Shown: piece by piece, positions 44,566 through 53,971 of the stretch | How the letters are laid out: every line of letters starts with the position of its first letter | Numbering within the stretch: the first letter of the stretch is position 1 | Source of the DNA: Sedimenticola selenatireducens DSM 17993 | Lineage (GTDB): Bacteria; Pseudomonadota; Gammaproteobacteria; Chromatiales; Chromatiaceae | Assembly: GCF_000428045.1 (NCBI RefSeq) | Contig: NZ_ATZE01000007.1 | Location: forward strand, 62,001-126,000 | Direction of reading: 5' to 3' | Length of the DNA stretch: 64,000 bases | Notes under the pieces: model-generated | The model's input: the letters and a program-made list of their open reading frames with translations, nothing else | Database searches by the model: none | What the model was told of the DNA's origin: nothing | Position numbers and translations under genes: made by a program

Positions 44566-46080
44566 ATGTGCGGTATTGTCGGAATCTTTGGTTACAGCCC
44601 GGTAAATCAGGCGATCTACGAGGCGCTGCTGGTTTTACAGCATCGCGGACAGGATGCGGCGGGAATCGTTACCATGGATGGCAGGAAACTCCATCTGCGC
44701 AAGGACAACGGCCTGGCGCGGGATGTGTTCAGGACCGAACACATGATCAACCTCAAGGGAAACATCGGCATCGGCCATGTACGCTATCCCACTGCCGGCA
44801 GTTCTTCATCTGCAGAGGCACAACCTTTTTACGTCAACTCACCCTACGGTATCACCCTGGCGCACAACGGCAATCTGACCAATGCCGACGAACTGAAGGG
44901 TGACCTCTACCGGGAGGATCTGCGCCACATCAACACCTCGTCTGATTCCGAAGTGCTACTGAACGTGTTCGCCCATGAACTGCACAGTCTGGGTAAACTG
45001 CGAATCGATGAAAAAGACGTTTTCAAGGCGGTTGCGGCGGTGCACCGGCGTTCCCGGGGTGGTTATGCCGCTGTCGCCATGATCATCGGTTACGGCATGG
45101 TCGCCTTCCGTGATCCCCACGGCATACGTCCTATCGTTTTTGGCAAGCGGGAGACCGATCAGGGCACCGAATATATGATCGCCTCCGAGAGTGTGGCGCT
45201 GGATTCGCAGGATTTCGAACGAGTGCGGGATCTGGCTCCAGGCGAGGCGATTTTCATCGACATGAGTGGCAAGCTGCATAGCTGTGTCTGCGCGGCTCCC
45301 ACCGAGCATACCCCCTGCATCTTCGAGTTTGTCTACTTCGCCCGTCCCGATTCCATTATCGACAACATCTTCGTCCACAAGGCACGCTCGCGCATGGGTA
45401 CCAAGCTGGCCGGCAAGATCAAGCGGGTCTGGCCCGATCACGATATCGACGTGGTAATTCCGATCCCCGATACCAGCCGAACTGCGGCCCTGGCGCTGGC
45501 CAATGCGCTGGGTGTGGAGTATGCCGAGGGCTTTATCAAGAATCGCTATATCGGCCGGACCTTCATCATGCCGGGACAGCAGGTGCGCAAGAAGTCGGTC
45601 CGGCAGAAGCTCAACGCCATCGATTCGGAGTTCAAGGACAAGCGGGTGCTGCTGGTGGACGACTCCATTGTGCGTGGCACCACCTCGCAGCAGATCGTGC
45701 AGATGGCCAGAGAGGCGGGTGCGGCGAAAGTTTACTTCGCTTCTGCCGCGCCACCGGTAAAACACCCCAATGTGTATGGCATCGATATGCCTTCGGCCAA
45801 TGAACTGGTCGCCTTCAACCGGAGCGTGGAAGAAGTGCAGGAGATTATCGGCGCCGACCGTCTGATCTTCCAGGATATCGAGGATCTCATCTCCGCTGTC
45901 AAGAAGGAGGACAAGTCAGTGGTCAAGCGATTCGACACGGCGGTATTTGACGGTCAGTATGTCACCGGTGACGTGAGTCCGCAGTATCTGGAGCAGCTGG
46001 AACTGATCCGTAACGACACCGCCAAGCAGGGCGAGAGTTCTGCAACCGACGTGGTGATCGGCCTGCATAATAACCAGTAA
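44566..46080 (+). CDS. purF: Amidophosphoribosyltransferase
   Basis: A 504-residue enzyme of the first committed step of purine synthesis. The glutaminase nucleophile is Cys2 ([12 protein letters not shown]); the PRPP-binding loop is [16 protein letters not shown]. There is no propeptide, as in the E. coli type. In pseudomonads metZ follows; here two repeats follow instead. Confidence 0.96.
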   Translation: MCGIVGIFGYSPVNQAIYEALLVLQHRGQDAAGIVTMDGRKLHLRKDNGLARDVFRTEHMINLKGNIGIGHVRYPTAGSSSSAEAQPFYVNSPYGITLAHNGNLTNADELKGDLYREDLRHINTSSDSEVLLNVFAHELHSLGKLRIDEKDVFKAVAAVHRRSRGGYAAVAMIIGYGMVAFRDPHGIRPIVFGKRETDQGTEYMIASESVALDSQDFERVRDLAPGEAIFIDMSGKLHSCVCAAPTEHTPCIFEFVYFARPDSIIDNIFVHKARSRMGTKLAGKIKRVWPDHDIDVVIPIPDTSRTAALALANALGVEYAEGFIKNRYIGRTFIMPGQQVRKKSVRQKLNAIDSEFKDKRVLLVDDSIVRGTTSQQIVQMAREAGAAKVYFASAAPPVKHPNVYGIDMPSANELVAFNRSVEEVQEIIGADRLIFQDIEDLISAVKKEDKSVVKRFDTAVFDGQYVTGDVSPQYLEQLELIRNDTAKQGESSATDVVIGLHNNQ

Positions 46081-46106
46081 CGACGGAGACCAGCGCGTAG
46101 CTATCC

Positions 46107-46133
46107 TCGTTCCCACGCTCTGCGTGGGAATGC
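46107..46133. repeat. REP-like hairpin, TTCCCACGC family
   Basis: TTCCCACGC (46110-46118) and GCGTGGGAA (46122-46130) form a 9-bp stem with a 3-base loop. The core TCGTTCCCACGCTCTGCGTG is a well-known intergenic repeat of gammaproteobacteria. It lies 27 bases after purF and may protect its mRNA end. Confidence 0.7.
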
Positions 46134-46267
46134 ATATTGCCGTGCCCTGAATGCGCGGTGCCTGTGCGCCGTTAGCCCATATATGGTCTCCTCCCTCGTT
46201 GCAAGGCACTGTGGCTGCATGACAGGGACAGGATTGCGTCCATATATCCGGCCTGTTAATGAAGTGC

Positions 46268-46419
46268 GTAGGTTGGGGTGACCAGATCGACCTCACGCAA
46301 CCGACAACCAGGCCCATCGCCAAAAGCGACCACGGATTGGTGACTACCGGAGCGAACCCCAACATGGGCGCTGGACAGAAACGCCGTTTGTTGGGGTTCG
46401 CAAGCTCACCCCAACCTAC
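46268..46419. repeat. Palindromic repeat, GTAGGTTGGG family, copy 3 with 62-base insertion
   Basis: The outer arms are those of the family. After GTAGGTTGGGGTGA, 62 extra bases (46282-46343) are inserted, ending in the same GGTGA, so a short direct repeat flanks the insertion. Lies between purF and the first hotdog gene, in a 390-base stretch that has no gene. Confidence 0.65.
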
Positions 46420-46471
46420 AGACCTTATTGGTTATGTGTCGATCAGGGCAGGCACAGGGGCCTGGACCGGG

Positions 46472-46921
46472 TCAACCCATCATGAAATGAGCATGGGCGG
46501 CGGCTACCGGCCGCTGTGGATCGCTCTGCCACGCCTCCACCCGCACATTCGAGACGCTGCGTCCCTGCTTGATCAGATAACCCCGGGCGAAGGTGTCCTG
46601 GTTACCGATGCAGGGACGCAAATAATCCACCGAGATGTTGATGATCTTGGGGAAACGGGCGATATCGCACTCGTGGATGATGTGCATCACCCCGGCGTGT
46701 TCCAGCATCGCCCCGACCACGCCACCATGCACTGCCGGAATGGTGGTATTGCCAATATTGCTGGGCTTTGCGCGTAGAATAGTGAGCAGGCCCTGTTCGT
46801 CCGAATCCAGCTCAAAGCCGACAAAGGCGCTGTAGGGGATCAAGTCACTGATGGCGGGGAACTCGCCGGCCGCTTTCAGTTTCATGATTTTCTCAAATAA
46901 TGAGGTTTCACTGTTGTGCAT
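46472..46921 (-). CDS. Hotdog-fold thioesterase (PaaI-like), first
   Basis: A 149-residue hotdog-fold protein of the 4HBT/PaaI group. The active-site region IPAVHGGVVGAMLEHAGVM contains the HGG motif, and INISVDYLRPCIGNQ the typical central strand. It overlaps its neighbour by 14 bases. The acyl-CoA substrate is unknown. An alternative ATG at 46885 is possible. Confidence 0.82.
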   Translation of the reverse strand: MHNSETSLFEKIMKLKAAGEFPAISDLIPYSAFVGFELDSDEQGLLTILRAKPSNIGNTTIPAVHGGVVGAMLEHAGVMHIIHECDIARFPKIINISVDYLRPCIGNQDTFARGYLIKQGRSVSNVRVEAWQSDPQRPVAAAHAHFMMG

Positions 46922-47369
46922 CGGGTGCGAATCCTACCGAGCCAACCATGAAGCTGGCAACAAAATGAGCAATCGGATCGTTTGGTGAGTCGTGATAGGC
47001 GTGACCTTTCACGAACGCCACATGCCGGGTCTGCCGGTAACACTCGGCGTAACCGAGGATGGATTTTCCCGGCTCCGCCGGTTTCAGATAATCGATGCGC
47101 AGATCCAGGGTGGCGATTGATGCGCCGACCGGGACCACGCTAAAGGCGGCGGCACCACCGGCGCTGTCCATCAGGGTGGTGATGACTCCGCCGTGGAGGA
47201 CTCCGGTCTCCAGGTTGCCCACCAGATGAGGTGCGTATTCGACCTGGAACAGGCAGGAGCCCCGGTTCAATTCGATGGCCGTGATTCCCAACGCCTCGAC
47301 ATGGGGGAGCTTTTCCAGGATCGACCGGATGCCGTTGAGCGGATAGAGTGTGTTTTCGTCAATTGACAT
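46908..47369 (-). CDS. Hotdog-fold thioesterase (PaaI-like), second
   Basis: A 153-residue relative of the adjacent gene: VLHGGVITTLMDSAGGAAAF carries the HGG and Asp of the active site, and ATLDLRIDYLKPAEPG the central strand. The pair arose perhaps by duplication, but the proteins are well diverged, so they may form a heteromer or have different acyl-chain ranges. The next upstream gene is an FAH-family hydrolase, 13 bases away. Confidence 0.83.
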   Translation of the reverse strand: MSIDENTLYPLNGIRSILEKLPHVEALGITAIELNRGSCLFQVEYAPHLVGNLETGVLHGGVITTLMDSAGGAAAFSVVPVGASIATLDLRIDYLKPAEPGKSILGYAECYRQTRHVAFVKGHAYHDSPNDPIAHFVASFMVGSVGFAPDAQQ

Positions 47370-47382
47370 GTCCGATGGTTTC

Positions 47383-47994
47383 CTACTGAGCGGTCCATTC
47401 CCGTGTGACCAGCGGTCTATCGCCGGTCAGGATAGTGCCCCTGAATCGATCCCCCCGGTTGAAGGCGCCCACTCCCTTGGGGGTGCCGGTCATGATGATA
47501 TCGCCGTCCTCCAGGGTGAAGCTGCGGGAGATCTCCCGCAACAGAAGGTCCGGTTTGAATATCATCAGGTCATAACCGCCCTGTTGGACCAGTTTGTCGT
47601 TTATTGTCAGCTCCAGCCGCAGCGATTCGACCGGGTTCGCGAGTTTCACAAAATCACTGAACACGGCGGCGCGGTCGAACGCCTTGGCGCGTTCCCAGGG
47701 CAGGCCTTTGGCTTTCAGTTCGCCCTGGATCTCCCGGTTGGTCAGGTCCAGCCCAAAGCCAACCCCGGCAATGGCGCCGTCCATGATCAGCAGCGCGATC
47801 TCACCCTCATAATGGAGGGGCTGTTCCGTACCGGCATACAACTCACTGCTGATAGCGGAGTTGGGCTTGATGAAAATGACCGGGGAGGTGGGTACCTCGT
47901 TGTTCAACTCCTTTGCATGATCGACATAATTTCTGCCGATACAGATCACCTTGGACGGGGTGATCTGTCGCTCTTCAAAGAGGATCGGGTTCAT
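47383..47994 (-). CDS. Fumarylacetoacetate hydrolase (FAH) family protein
   Basis: A 203-residue FAH-fold protein. The metal ligands appear in LHYEGEIALLI (Glu pair), with the typical start VICIGRNYVDHAKELNN and the active-site VIFIKPNSAIS. The C-terminal LEDGDIIMTGTPKGVG is the family's hallmark. Relatives are oxaloacetate decarboxylases (FAHD1) or acylpyruvases; which applies here cannot be told. It is co-directional with the thioesterases. Confidence 0.85.
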   Translation of the reverse strand: MNPILFEERQITPSKVICIGRNYVDHAKELNNEVPTSPVIFIKPNSAISSELYAGTEQPLHYEGEIALLIMDGAIAGVGFGLDLTNREIQGELKAKGLPWERAKAFDRAAVFSDFVKLANPVESLRLELTINDKLVQQGGYDLMIFKPDLLLREISRSFTLEDGDIIMTGTPKGVGAFNRGDRFRGTILTGDRPLVTREWTAQ

Positions 47995-48067
47995 CAGTGC
48001 TCCAGGTTGGAAATCGAATGGCCGGCTAGCATGGCCGATTTGCTTCGGATCGGACGTGGTAGTGACA

Positions 48068-48439
48068 TCAATTGAACAACAGGGCGCCGATCACTTTACG
48101 ACCTTCCGAGGTGAGAATGTTATAGGTGCGACAGGCGGCGGGCGTGGTCATGATTTCAATGCCAATGCCGGCGTCGATCAGCGCGCGGTACAGGCGCGGG
48201 TCCGGGAATTGTTGCCGCTGGCCGGTGCCCAGTACCACCAGGTCGGGGCACAGCTCGACAAAGGCGGCAAAGTCCTCCTCGCTCAGCGACTGAAAGGAGT
48301 CCGGTCGCCAGTCGGGGATGATACGGTCGGCCATGATCACCAGGCTTTTGGAAAAGGTGATACCGTTCACGACCACGCTGTTGTCCGTGTAGGCGTGAAT
48401 GGTATTGCCGTTTGATTGGTCTGCAACGGAGAATTTCAT
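48068..48439 (-). CDS. Mth938-like (DUF498) domain protein
   Basis: A 123-residue single-domain protein of the Mth938/NDUFAF3-like fold. Recognised from VVVNGITFSKSLVIMADRII, DLVVLGTGQRQQFPDPRLYR and the C-terminal EIMTTPAACRTYNILTSEGR. The ATG at 48439 is chosen because 12 upstream codons are not conserved. Function unknown; homologues take part in complex I assembly in mitochondria. It is divergent from alaC. Confidence 0.8.
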   Translation of the reverse strand: MKFSVADQSNGNTIHAYTDNSVVVNGITFSKSLVIMADRIIPDWRPDSFQSLSEEDFAAFVELCPDLVVLGTGQRQQFPDPRLYRALIDAGIGIEIMTTPAACRTYNILTSEGRKVIGALLFN

Positions 48440-48588
48440 GCCGGCAAAGATAGCAGCCCCCGGCACTCCCTGCAAAAAGAATAAATTCTCCTTTACTGCC
48501 GGTTTATTACGTTGACATGGCTGTAACCGCTCGGTTACGTTAAACCCTTTTTTCCAGCCACTGAATCAGTGCAGTCAAGAGGTCCCCT

Positions 48589-49797
48589 GTGTCAACGCCC
48601 GAGATGGAAGATTTTAGCAGAATCAAGCGCCTGCCGCCGTATGTTTTCAATATCGTTAATGATTTGAAAGCCGCGGCGCGAGCGCGGGGCGAGGACATTA
48701 TTGACTTCGGCATGGGGAATCCGGATCAGCCGACGCCACAGCATATCGTGGACAAACTGGTGGAAGCGGCACAACGCAAGGATACCCACCGTTACTCCAT
48801 GTCCCGCGGTATTCCGCGGCTGCGTCGTGCTATCACCAAATGGTACAAGACGCGCTACGATGTGGATCTTGATCCAGAGACCCAGGCCATTGTCACCATC
48901 GGCTCCAAGGAAGGCCTGGCGCACCTCTCGCTGGCCTGTCTGGGCCCGGGCGATTCGGTGTTGGTGCCTAATCCCGCTTATCCGATACATCCCTACGGTT
49001 TTGTCATCGCCGGTGCGGATATCCGCCACGTGCCCCTGGTACCGGATGTGGATTTCTTCGACAAGCTGCAAGAGGCGATCGTCGATTCCTGGCCCAAGCC
49101 GAAGATGCTGGTGCTCAATTTTCCAGGTAACCCGACGGGTCAGTGTGTCGAGCTGGATTTTTTCGAAAAGGTGATCGATATCGCCCGCCAGAACAATATC
49201 TGGGTGGTACACGATCTGGCCTATGCGGATATCGCCTTCGATGGCTACGTGGCCCCCTCGATTCTGCAGGTGAAGGGGGCGGAGGATATCGCCGTCGAAT
49301 TCTTCTCGCTGTCAAAAAGTTACAATATGCCGGGCTGGCGGGTTGGCTTCATGTGCGGTAACAAGGCGCTGGTGGCGGCCCTGGCGCGGATGAAGTCCTA
49401 TCTGGATTACGGCATGTTCACGCCGATCCAGGTGGCGGCGATCCATGCCCTGGAAGGCCCGCAAGAGTGTGTGCGGGAGATCCGCGACATGTACCAGCGA
49501 CGTCGGGATGTCCTGTGCGACGGTCTGAAAGCCGCCGGCTGGCCGGTGGAGCGGCCCAAAGCGACCATGTTCGTCTGGGCCAAAATTCCGGAACAATATC
49601 TGGCGATGGGGTCGTTGGAGTTCTCCAAAAAGCTGCTGAAGGATGCCAAGGTGGCGGTGGCCCCCGGCATCGGATTCGGCCAGCATGGTGACGACTATGT
49701 GCGTTTTGGACTGATCGAAAATGAGCACCGAACCCGGCAGGCGATTCGCGGCATACGCGAGATGATCCGCAAGGATGCCAAGCTGGCGGTAGAATAA
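48589..49797 (+). CDS. alaC: Alanine transaminase (AlaC-type)
   Basis: A 402-residue class I PLP aminotransferase making alanine from pyruvate and glutamate. The PLP lysine is in [17 protein letters not shown]; other marks are [10 protein letters not shown] and [15 protein letters not shown] at 48589 after AAGAGGT is the likely start; an ATG at 48604 is the alternative. In gammaproteobacteria this gene commonly precedes hom, as here. Confidence 0.9.
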   Translation: MSTPEMEDFSRIKRLPPYVFNIVNDLKAAARARGEDIIDFGMGNPDQPTPQHIVDKLVEAAQRKDTHRYSMSRGIPRLRRAITKWYKTRYDVDLDPETQAIVTIGSKEGLAHLSLACLGPGDSVLVPNPAYPIHPYGFVIAGADIRHVPLVPDVDFFDKLQEAIVDSWPKPKMLVLNFPGNPTGQCVELDFFEKVIDIARQNNIWVVHDLAYADIAFDGYVAPSILQVKGAEDIAVEFFSLSKSYNMPGWRVGFMCGNKALVAALARMKSYLDYGMFTPIQVAAIHALEGPQECVREIRDMYQRRRDVLCDGLKAAGWPVERPKATMFVWAKIPEQYLAMGSLEFSKKLLKDAKVAVAPGIGFGQHGDDYVRFGLIENEHRTRQAIRGIREMIRKDAKLAVE

Positions 49798-49851
49798 ACA
49801 TTTCCCGCGCGACGGCTGCGCGGAATGGGACAGGAAATTGGGAGAAAGAGT

Positions 49852-51165
49852 TTGGAAGCGGTCAAAGTAGGTTTATTGGGATTGGGTACGGTCGGTGGCG
49901 GTACAGTCAATGTGCTGACCCGCAACGCGGACGAGATTGCCCGTCGGGCAGGCCGGGGAATTCGCATCACCCAGGCGGCGGCGCGTGAATACAACGCCGA
50001 GGCGATCAGCGGACTGGATCAGATCGAAGTGACTGATGACGCCTTCGCCGTGGTCAATAACCCCGAGATCGAGATTGTCATTGAACTGATCGGTGGCTAC
50101 TCGCCAGCCCGTGAGCTGGTGTTGCAGGCGATCGAAAACGGCAAGCACGTCGTTACCGCCAACAAGGCACTGATCGCCATGCATGGGAATGAGATATTCG
50201 CCGCCGCCCAGGCAAAGGGCGTCACCGTGGCGTTTGAGGCGGGCGTGGCCGGCGGAATACCCATTATCAAGGCGATTCGTGAAGGACTGGCGGCCAACCA
50301 GATCGAATGGGTGGCGGGCATTATCAACGGCACCGGCAACTTCATTCTCAGTGAGATGCGTGACAAGGGGCGCGACTTCGAGGATGTGCTGGCCGAGGCC
50401 CAGGCGCTGGGTTATGCCGAGGCCGATCCCACATTTGATGTGGAGGGGATCGATGCCGCCCATAAGCTGACCATTCTCAGCTCCATCGCCTTTGGTATTC
50501 CGCTGCAGTTTGAGAAGACCTATACCGAGGGGATTACCCGGATTGAACGGCAGGATGTGGCCTTTGCCGAGGAGTTGGGGTATCGGATCAAGCACCTGGG
50601 TATTGCCCATAAGACGGCAAAGGGTATCGAGATGCGGGTGCATCCGACCCTGATTCCGGAGCGACGTCTGATTGCCAATGTGGATGGGGTGATGAACGCC
50701 GTGCTGGTCAAGGGCGATGCCGTCGGTCCGACACTCTATTACGGCGCCGGCGCCGGCGCAGAGCCTACCGCCTCGGCGGTGGTGGCCGATGTGGTGGATG
50801 TGGTGCGTGCCCTGACCACCGACCCGGAGAACCGGGTGCCCCATCTGGCGTTTCAGCCCAATGAACTGTCCGATCTGCCGATCCTCGGTATGGAGGATGT
50901 GGAGACCGCCTACTATCTGCGTATGCAGGTGGCGGATGAACTGGGCGTTATGGCGGAGATTACCCGCATCCTGGCCGACTCTGGTATCAGCATTGAGGCC
51001 ATTCAGCAGAAAGAGCCGGCGGAGGGGGACACCCAGGTGTCGCTCATCATGTTGACCCATGAAGTGCTGGAACGGCAGATGAACCAGGCGATCGACCGGA
51101 TGGAGGCGTTGGCGTCGGTAACGGGCCCTGTCATGCGTATTCGCATGGAGCAGCTGGAAGGCTGA
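49852..51165 (+). CDS. hom: Homoserine dehydrogenase
   Basis: A 437-residue NAD(P)-dependent enzyme reducing aspartate semialdehyde to homoserine. The nucleotide loop VKVGLLGLGTVGGGTVN is at the very N-terminus; VAGGIPIIKAIREGLAANQI and GINGTGN-type core IINGTGNFIL follow; the C-terminus is an ACT domain (ADELGVMAEITRILADSGIS). TTG at 49852 is chosen because GGGAGA lies 7-12 bases before it and the protein then has the usual start. An ATG at 49825 is in frame and possible. Confidence 0.93.
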   Translation: MEAVKVGLLGLGTVGGGTVNVLTRNADEIARRAGRGIRITQAAAREYNAEAISGLDQIEVTDDAFAVVNNPEIEIVIELIGGYSPARELVLQAIENGKHVVTANKALIAMHGNEIFAAAQAKGVTVAFEAGVAGGIPIIKAIREGLAANQIEWVAGIINGTGNFILSEMRDKGRDFEDVLAEAQALGYAEADPTFDVEGIDAAHKLTILSSIAFGIPLQFEKTYTEGITRIERQDVAFAEELGYRIKHLGIAHKTAKGIEMRVHPTLIPERRLIANVDGVMNAVLVKGDAVGPTLYYGAGAGAEPTASAVVADVVDVVRALTTDPENRVPHLAFQPNELSDLPILGMEDVETAYYLRMQVADELGVMAEITRILADSGISIEAIQQKEPAEGDTQVSLIMLTHEVLERQMNQAIDRMEALASVTGPVMRIRMEQLEG

Positions 51166-51198
51166 GCTTACCCGGGCGGCGGACCTCATGATGCAATG

Positions 51199-51227
51199 GT
51201 GGACGTGCCATCGCTGATCCACCCTAT
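51199..51227. repeat. Degenerate half copy of the GTGGATAAGC palindrome
   Basis: GTGGACGTGCCATCGCTGAT followed by CCACCCTAT matches the right arm of the repeat at 60042-60111 in about 23 of 29 bases. Lies between hom and the RpfE-type gene. Confidence 0.45.
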
Positions 51228-51244
51228 GACACTCCGAGCAGGTA

Positions 51245-52288
51245 ATGACCGAACCGCGAAATCTACATCTGCTTGTTCCCGGTCTGCTGGGACCGATGCC
51301 GACGCTGAATCAGGCAGGGGCGCCGCTGGATTTTAAGCTGCTGGAAAGGCTGTTGGCTCGAGCCCATCGCGTGGCGCACCCTGGGCACGACCTGGAATCG
51401 GTGCTGTTCCGCCTGTTTGGCATCTCCGCTGATGATGACCGCAACCTGCCCACTGCCGCCTATCGCCGCCTCGGTGACGGCGCAGCCGCCGATGAGCGCT
51501 ATTGGCTGCAACTGACGCCGGTCTATCTGCGTCCGGATCAGGACCGGCTGCTGCTGTTTGACGTGGAAGACCTGGACCTGACGCTGGATGAAGCGAATGA
51601 ACTGGCTCAACTCTTCAACAGCCATTTCGCCGAAGAGGGGTGGCAGGCGGAGGTAGGTCATCCGCACCGTTGGTATCTACCGCTGGCATCGGCGCCCGCT
51701 CTCAAGACCTACGAGCTGAGCGATGTGTTTGGCCGCAATATGGATCTGTTTCTCCCGGAAGGCGAGGAGGGCATTCGCTGGCACGGAGTGCTGAACGAGA
51801 TCCAGATGCTGTTTTATGCAGCGGATCTCAATGCCCGCCGCGAGCAGGCGGGGAAGGGGCCGATTAACGGCCTCTGGTTATCCGGTGGGGGGCAACTGGC
51901 TGGGCAGCCTCGGACCAGCCTCACGATACTTTATGGAAACTCCCCTCTGCTGTGTGGATTGGCCAGCGTCGCCGGTAAACCCGTTGAGCCGCTGCCGGAC
52001 AGGGTCGATGTGCTGCTCGATTCGACGGGTGGAGAACTCCTTGTCTGTTACGATCGGCTGCAACGCCCGGTGCTCTGCGCCGATCCCTATGACTGGAGTG
52101 AACAGATCAATCAATTCGAGCGCTGGATTGAACCACTGGTGGATGCGGTCAGGGACAAGCGGCTCGACTCGCTCCAACTCTACACCTGTAATGGGCAGAA
52201 ATACCGCATAGACAGGAGCGCGTTGCGCCGTTTCTGGAAACGACCGCAACCCCTCGGTAAATGGCTGGACAGGAACCCGCAGGGCTGA
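51245..52288 (+). CDS. RpfE-type protein of unknown function
   Basis: A 347-residue soluble protein resembling those annotated as RpfE-type regulatory proteins or phosphoglycerate-mutase-like proteins. Marks are LHLLVPGLLGP at the start, LPLASAPALKTYELSDVFGR in the middle and GPINGLWLSGGGQL. None of the phosphoglycerate mutase metal ligands are evident. In many gammaproteobacteria this gene stands beside recJ; recJ is not in view. Function is not established. Confidence 0.7.
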   Translation: MTEPRNLHLLVPGLLGPMPTLNQAGAPLDFKLLERLLARAHRVAHPGHDLESVLFRLFGISADDDRNLPTAAYRRLGDGAAADERYWLQLTPVYLRPDQDRLLLFDVEDLDLTLDEANELAQLFNSHFAEEGWQAEVGHPHRWYLPLASAPALKTYELSDVFGRNMDLFLPEGEEGIRWHGVLNEIQMLFYAADLNARREQAGKGPINGLWLSGGGQLAGQPRTSLTILYGNSPLLCGLASVAGKPVEPLPDRVDVLLDSTGGELLVCYDRLQRPVLCADPYDWSEQINQFERWIEPLVDAVRDKRLDSLQLYTCNGQKYRIDRSALRRFWKRPQPLGKWLDRNPQG

Positions 52289-52318
52289 GCATAACGGCGC
52301 CCGCTCCGGTGCTCGACG

Positions 52319-53182
52319 TCACGCCTTGGGGCGTTTGTTCCAATTGCGCCGATTGATGGTATAGCCCGTGCTGTGGCCGGAAAATGGCAGCAGCAACATA
52401 CCCGGCAGCCGCTCCACCTTGGTCGGGTCACGAAACCGGTCAATACCAATGGTCATCCCTTCATGCCCCGCGTCGGGTTGCGCCTTGTAGGTGCCGAACA
52501 GCCGGTCCCACCAGGGCAGGTTGAAGCCGAAATTGCTGTTGGTCTCGTCATCCTCAATGGAATGATGTACCCGATGCATATCCGGGGTGACAACAAACAG
52601 TCGCAATACCCTATCCACTTTCACCGGCAGTCGCAGATTGCCATGATTGAACATGGACGTGGCGTTCAGCAATATCTCGAAAATTACAACGGCCAGCACC
52701 GGTGGGCCCAGCAACAGGATGGCGGCGAATTTAATCAGCATGGAAAAGATGATCTCCAATGGATGGAAACGGGCGCCCGTGGTGACGTCGAAATCCAGGT
52801 CGGCATGGTGTACCCGGTGCAGCCGCCAGAGCAGGGGGATGGCGTGCACCATGACATGCTGCAGGTAGATAATGCCATCCAGCAGGATGACCGAAACGGT
52901 TGCCGAGAGCGCCAGCGGCAGATGGTAATAGTTAAACAGACCCCAACCCTGTTGTCCGGCAAAAACCGCCACTCCGACCGCCGCCGCAGGAAACAGCAGG
53001 CGCAGCAGCAGCGAGTTGAGAAAGGTGAGGCCCAGGTTATGCGACCAGCGCAGGATCTTGGGCTGACTCAGTAACCGGCGCGGGGTCAGGATCTCCCAGA
53101 GAGCCACCAGCAATAGTATGCCGAAGAAAAAGCCGAGTCGTATTGGTACTTCGTTCTCAAGAATAAAGTTGTTCCAGTCCAT
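52319..53182 (-). CDS. Fatty acid hydroxylase/sterol desaturase family protein
   Basis: A 287-residue integral membrane di-iron protein. The His clusters are HVMVHAIPLLWRLHRVHHAD, HRVHHSIEDD, and a helical four-TM arrangement. This is the family pattern (HxxxH...HxxHH...HxxHH), so a hydroxylase or desaturase acting on a lipid is expected; the substrate is unknown. Helices are at about 10-30, 55-75, 85-110 and 150-175. It is divergent from the DUF1499 gene. Confidence 0.85.
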   Translation of the reverse strand: MDWNNFILENEVPIRLGFFFGILLLVALWEILTPRRLLSQPKILRWSHNLGLTFLNSLLLRLLFPAAAVGVAVFAGQQGWGLFNYYHLPLALSATVSVILLDGIIYLQHVMVHAIPLLWRLHRVHHADLDFDVTTGARFHPLEIIFSMLIKFAAILLLGPPVLAVVIFEILLNATSMFNHGNLRLPVKVDRVLRLFVVTPDMHRVHHSIEDDETNSNFGFNLPWWDRLFGTYKAQPDAGHEGMTIGIDRFRDPTKVERLPGMLLLPFSGHSTGYTINRRNWNKRPKA

Positions 53183-53299
53183 AAGTATCGATACCGGTTA
53201 CCCAAACAGGGCATGTCTGCTGATGTTACATCATCCTGAACCAATGTGGCGTATCATCAGCTGGAAGATGCTCCCCCTTATGCAACAGGAAGCGACCCC

Positions 53300-53773
53300 A
53301 TGAAAGCAGCATTTATTATTGTGCTCGGCATAACGGTTGCTGTGATTATGCTGTTCTTTATCCTTGCGATGGTTTCCCGCTCGGGAGAGCCTCCGGGACT
53401 GGCCGGGGGAATGCTGTCGAAATGTCCCGACAGACCCAACTGCGTTTGTAGTGAGTATGTGGAAGATACTGCGCACCACATCCCGCCGATCCCTATCCCG
53501 CCGGACAATCAGCAGAATATTTTGCCTTTATTAACAAGTATTATCGGCGAGATGGGCGGGACGGTGCTTGCCGAGCGCGACGGCTATCTGGCCGCCACGT
53601 TCAGCTCTGTCGTTTTCGGATTTGTGGATGATCTGGAGGTCCGTATCGATACCGCCCGACAGCTGATCCATATCCGCTCCGGTTCGCGGGTTGGCTATAG
53701 TGATGGGGGTGTCAATGCCAAACGGACCGAACAGTTGAGAACACTGTTCGAGGCGAAGCGCACGGCAAGCTAG
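53300..53773 (+). CDS. DUF1499 domain protein
   Basis: A 157-residue protein with one N-terminal membrane helix (IIVLGITVAVIMLFFILAMV) and a DUF1499 domain: CPDRPNCVCSEY near residue 42, then FGFVDDLEVRID and IHIRSGSRVGYSDGGVNAKR, the family's end motif. The stop codon TAG (53771-53773) belongs to the CTAG end of the adjacent MITE, so the last residues may be altered by its insertion. Function unknown. Confidence 0.8.
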   Translation: MKAAFIIVLGITVAVIMLFFILAMVSRSGEPPGLAGGMLSKCPDRPNCVCSEYVEDTAHHIPPIPIPPDNQQNILPLLTSIIGEMGGTVLAERDGYLAATFSSVVFGFVDDLEVRIDTARQLIHIRSGSRVGYSDGGVNAKRTEQLRTLFEAKRTAS

Positions 53774-53937
53774 GAGTCTGTCGGGCTTGACCGATCGTGG
53801 CGAGGGAACGCCGATTTGAGACAGATTTTCCGATCTTTCGAGGCGAATAGTGAACCTATTCAACGAGAAAGATCGGAGAATATGGCCAAATCCGGCTCTT
53901 CCGCAGTAGATTAGTGTTAAGTCCGACAGACTCCTAG
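53770..53937. mobile_element. 168-bp MITE with CTAG ends
   Basis: CTAGGAGTCTGTCGGGCTTG begins at 53770 and its mirror ends CCGACAGACTCCTAG at 53937; 20 of 22 terminal bases are complementary. The interior has no frame. The ends resemble those of IS1182-type insertion sequences (GGAGTCTGTCGGACTT), so it may be moved in trans by such a transposase; none is present here. Confidence 0.75.
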
Positions 53938-53971
53938 GCACGGGGGTGATGGAGGCCGGCGGGTTACTGGC

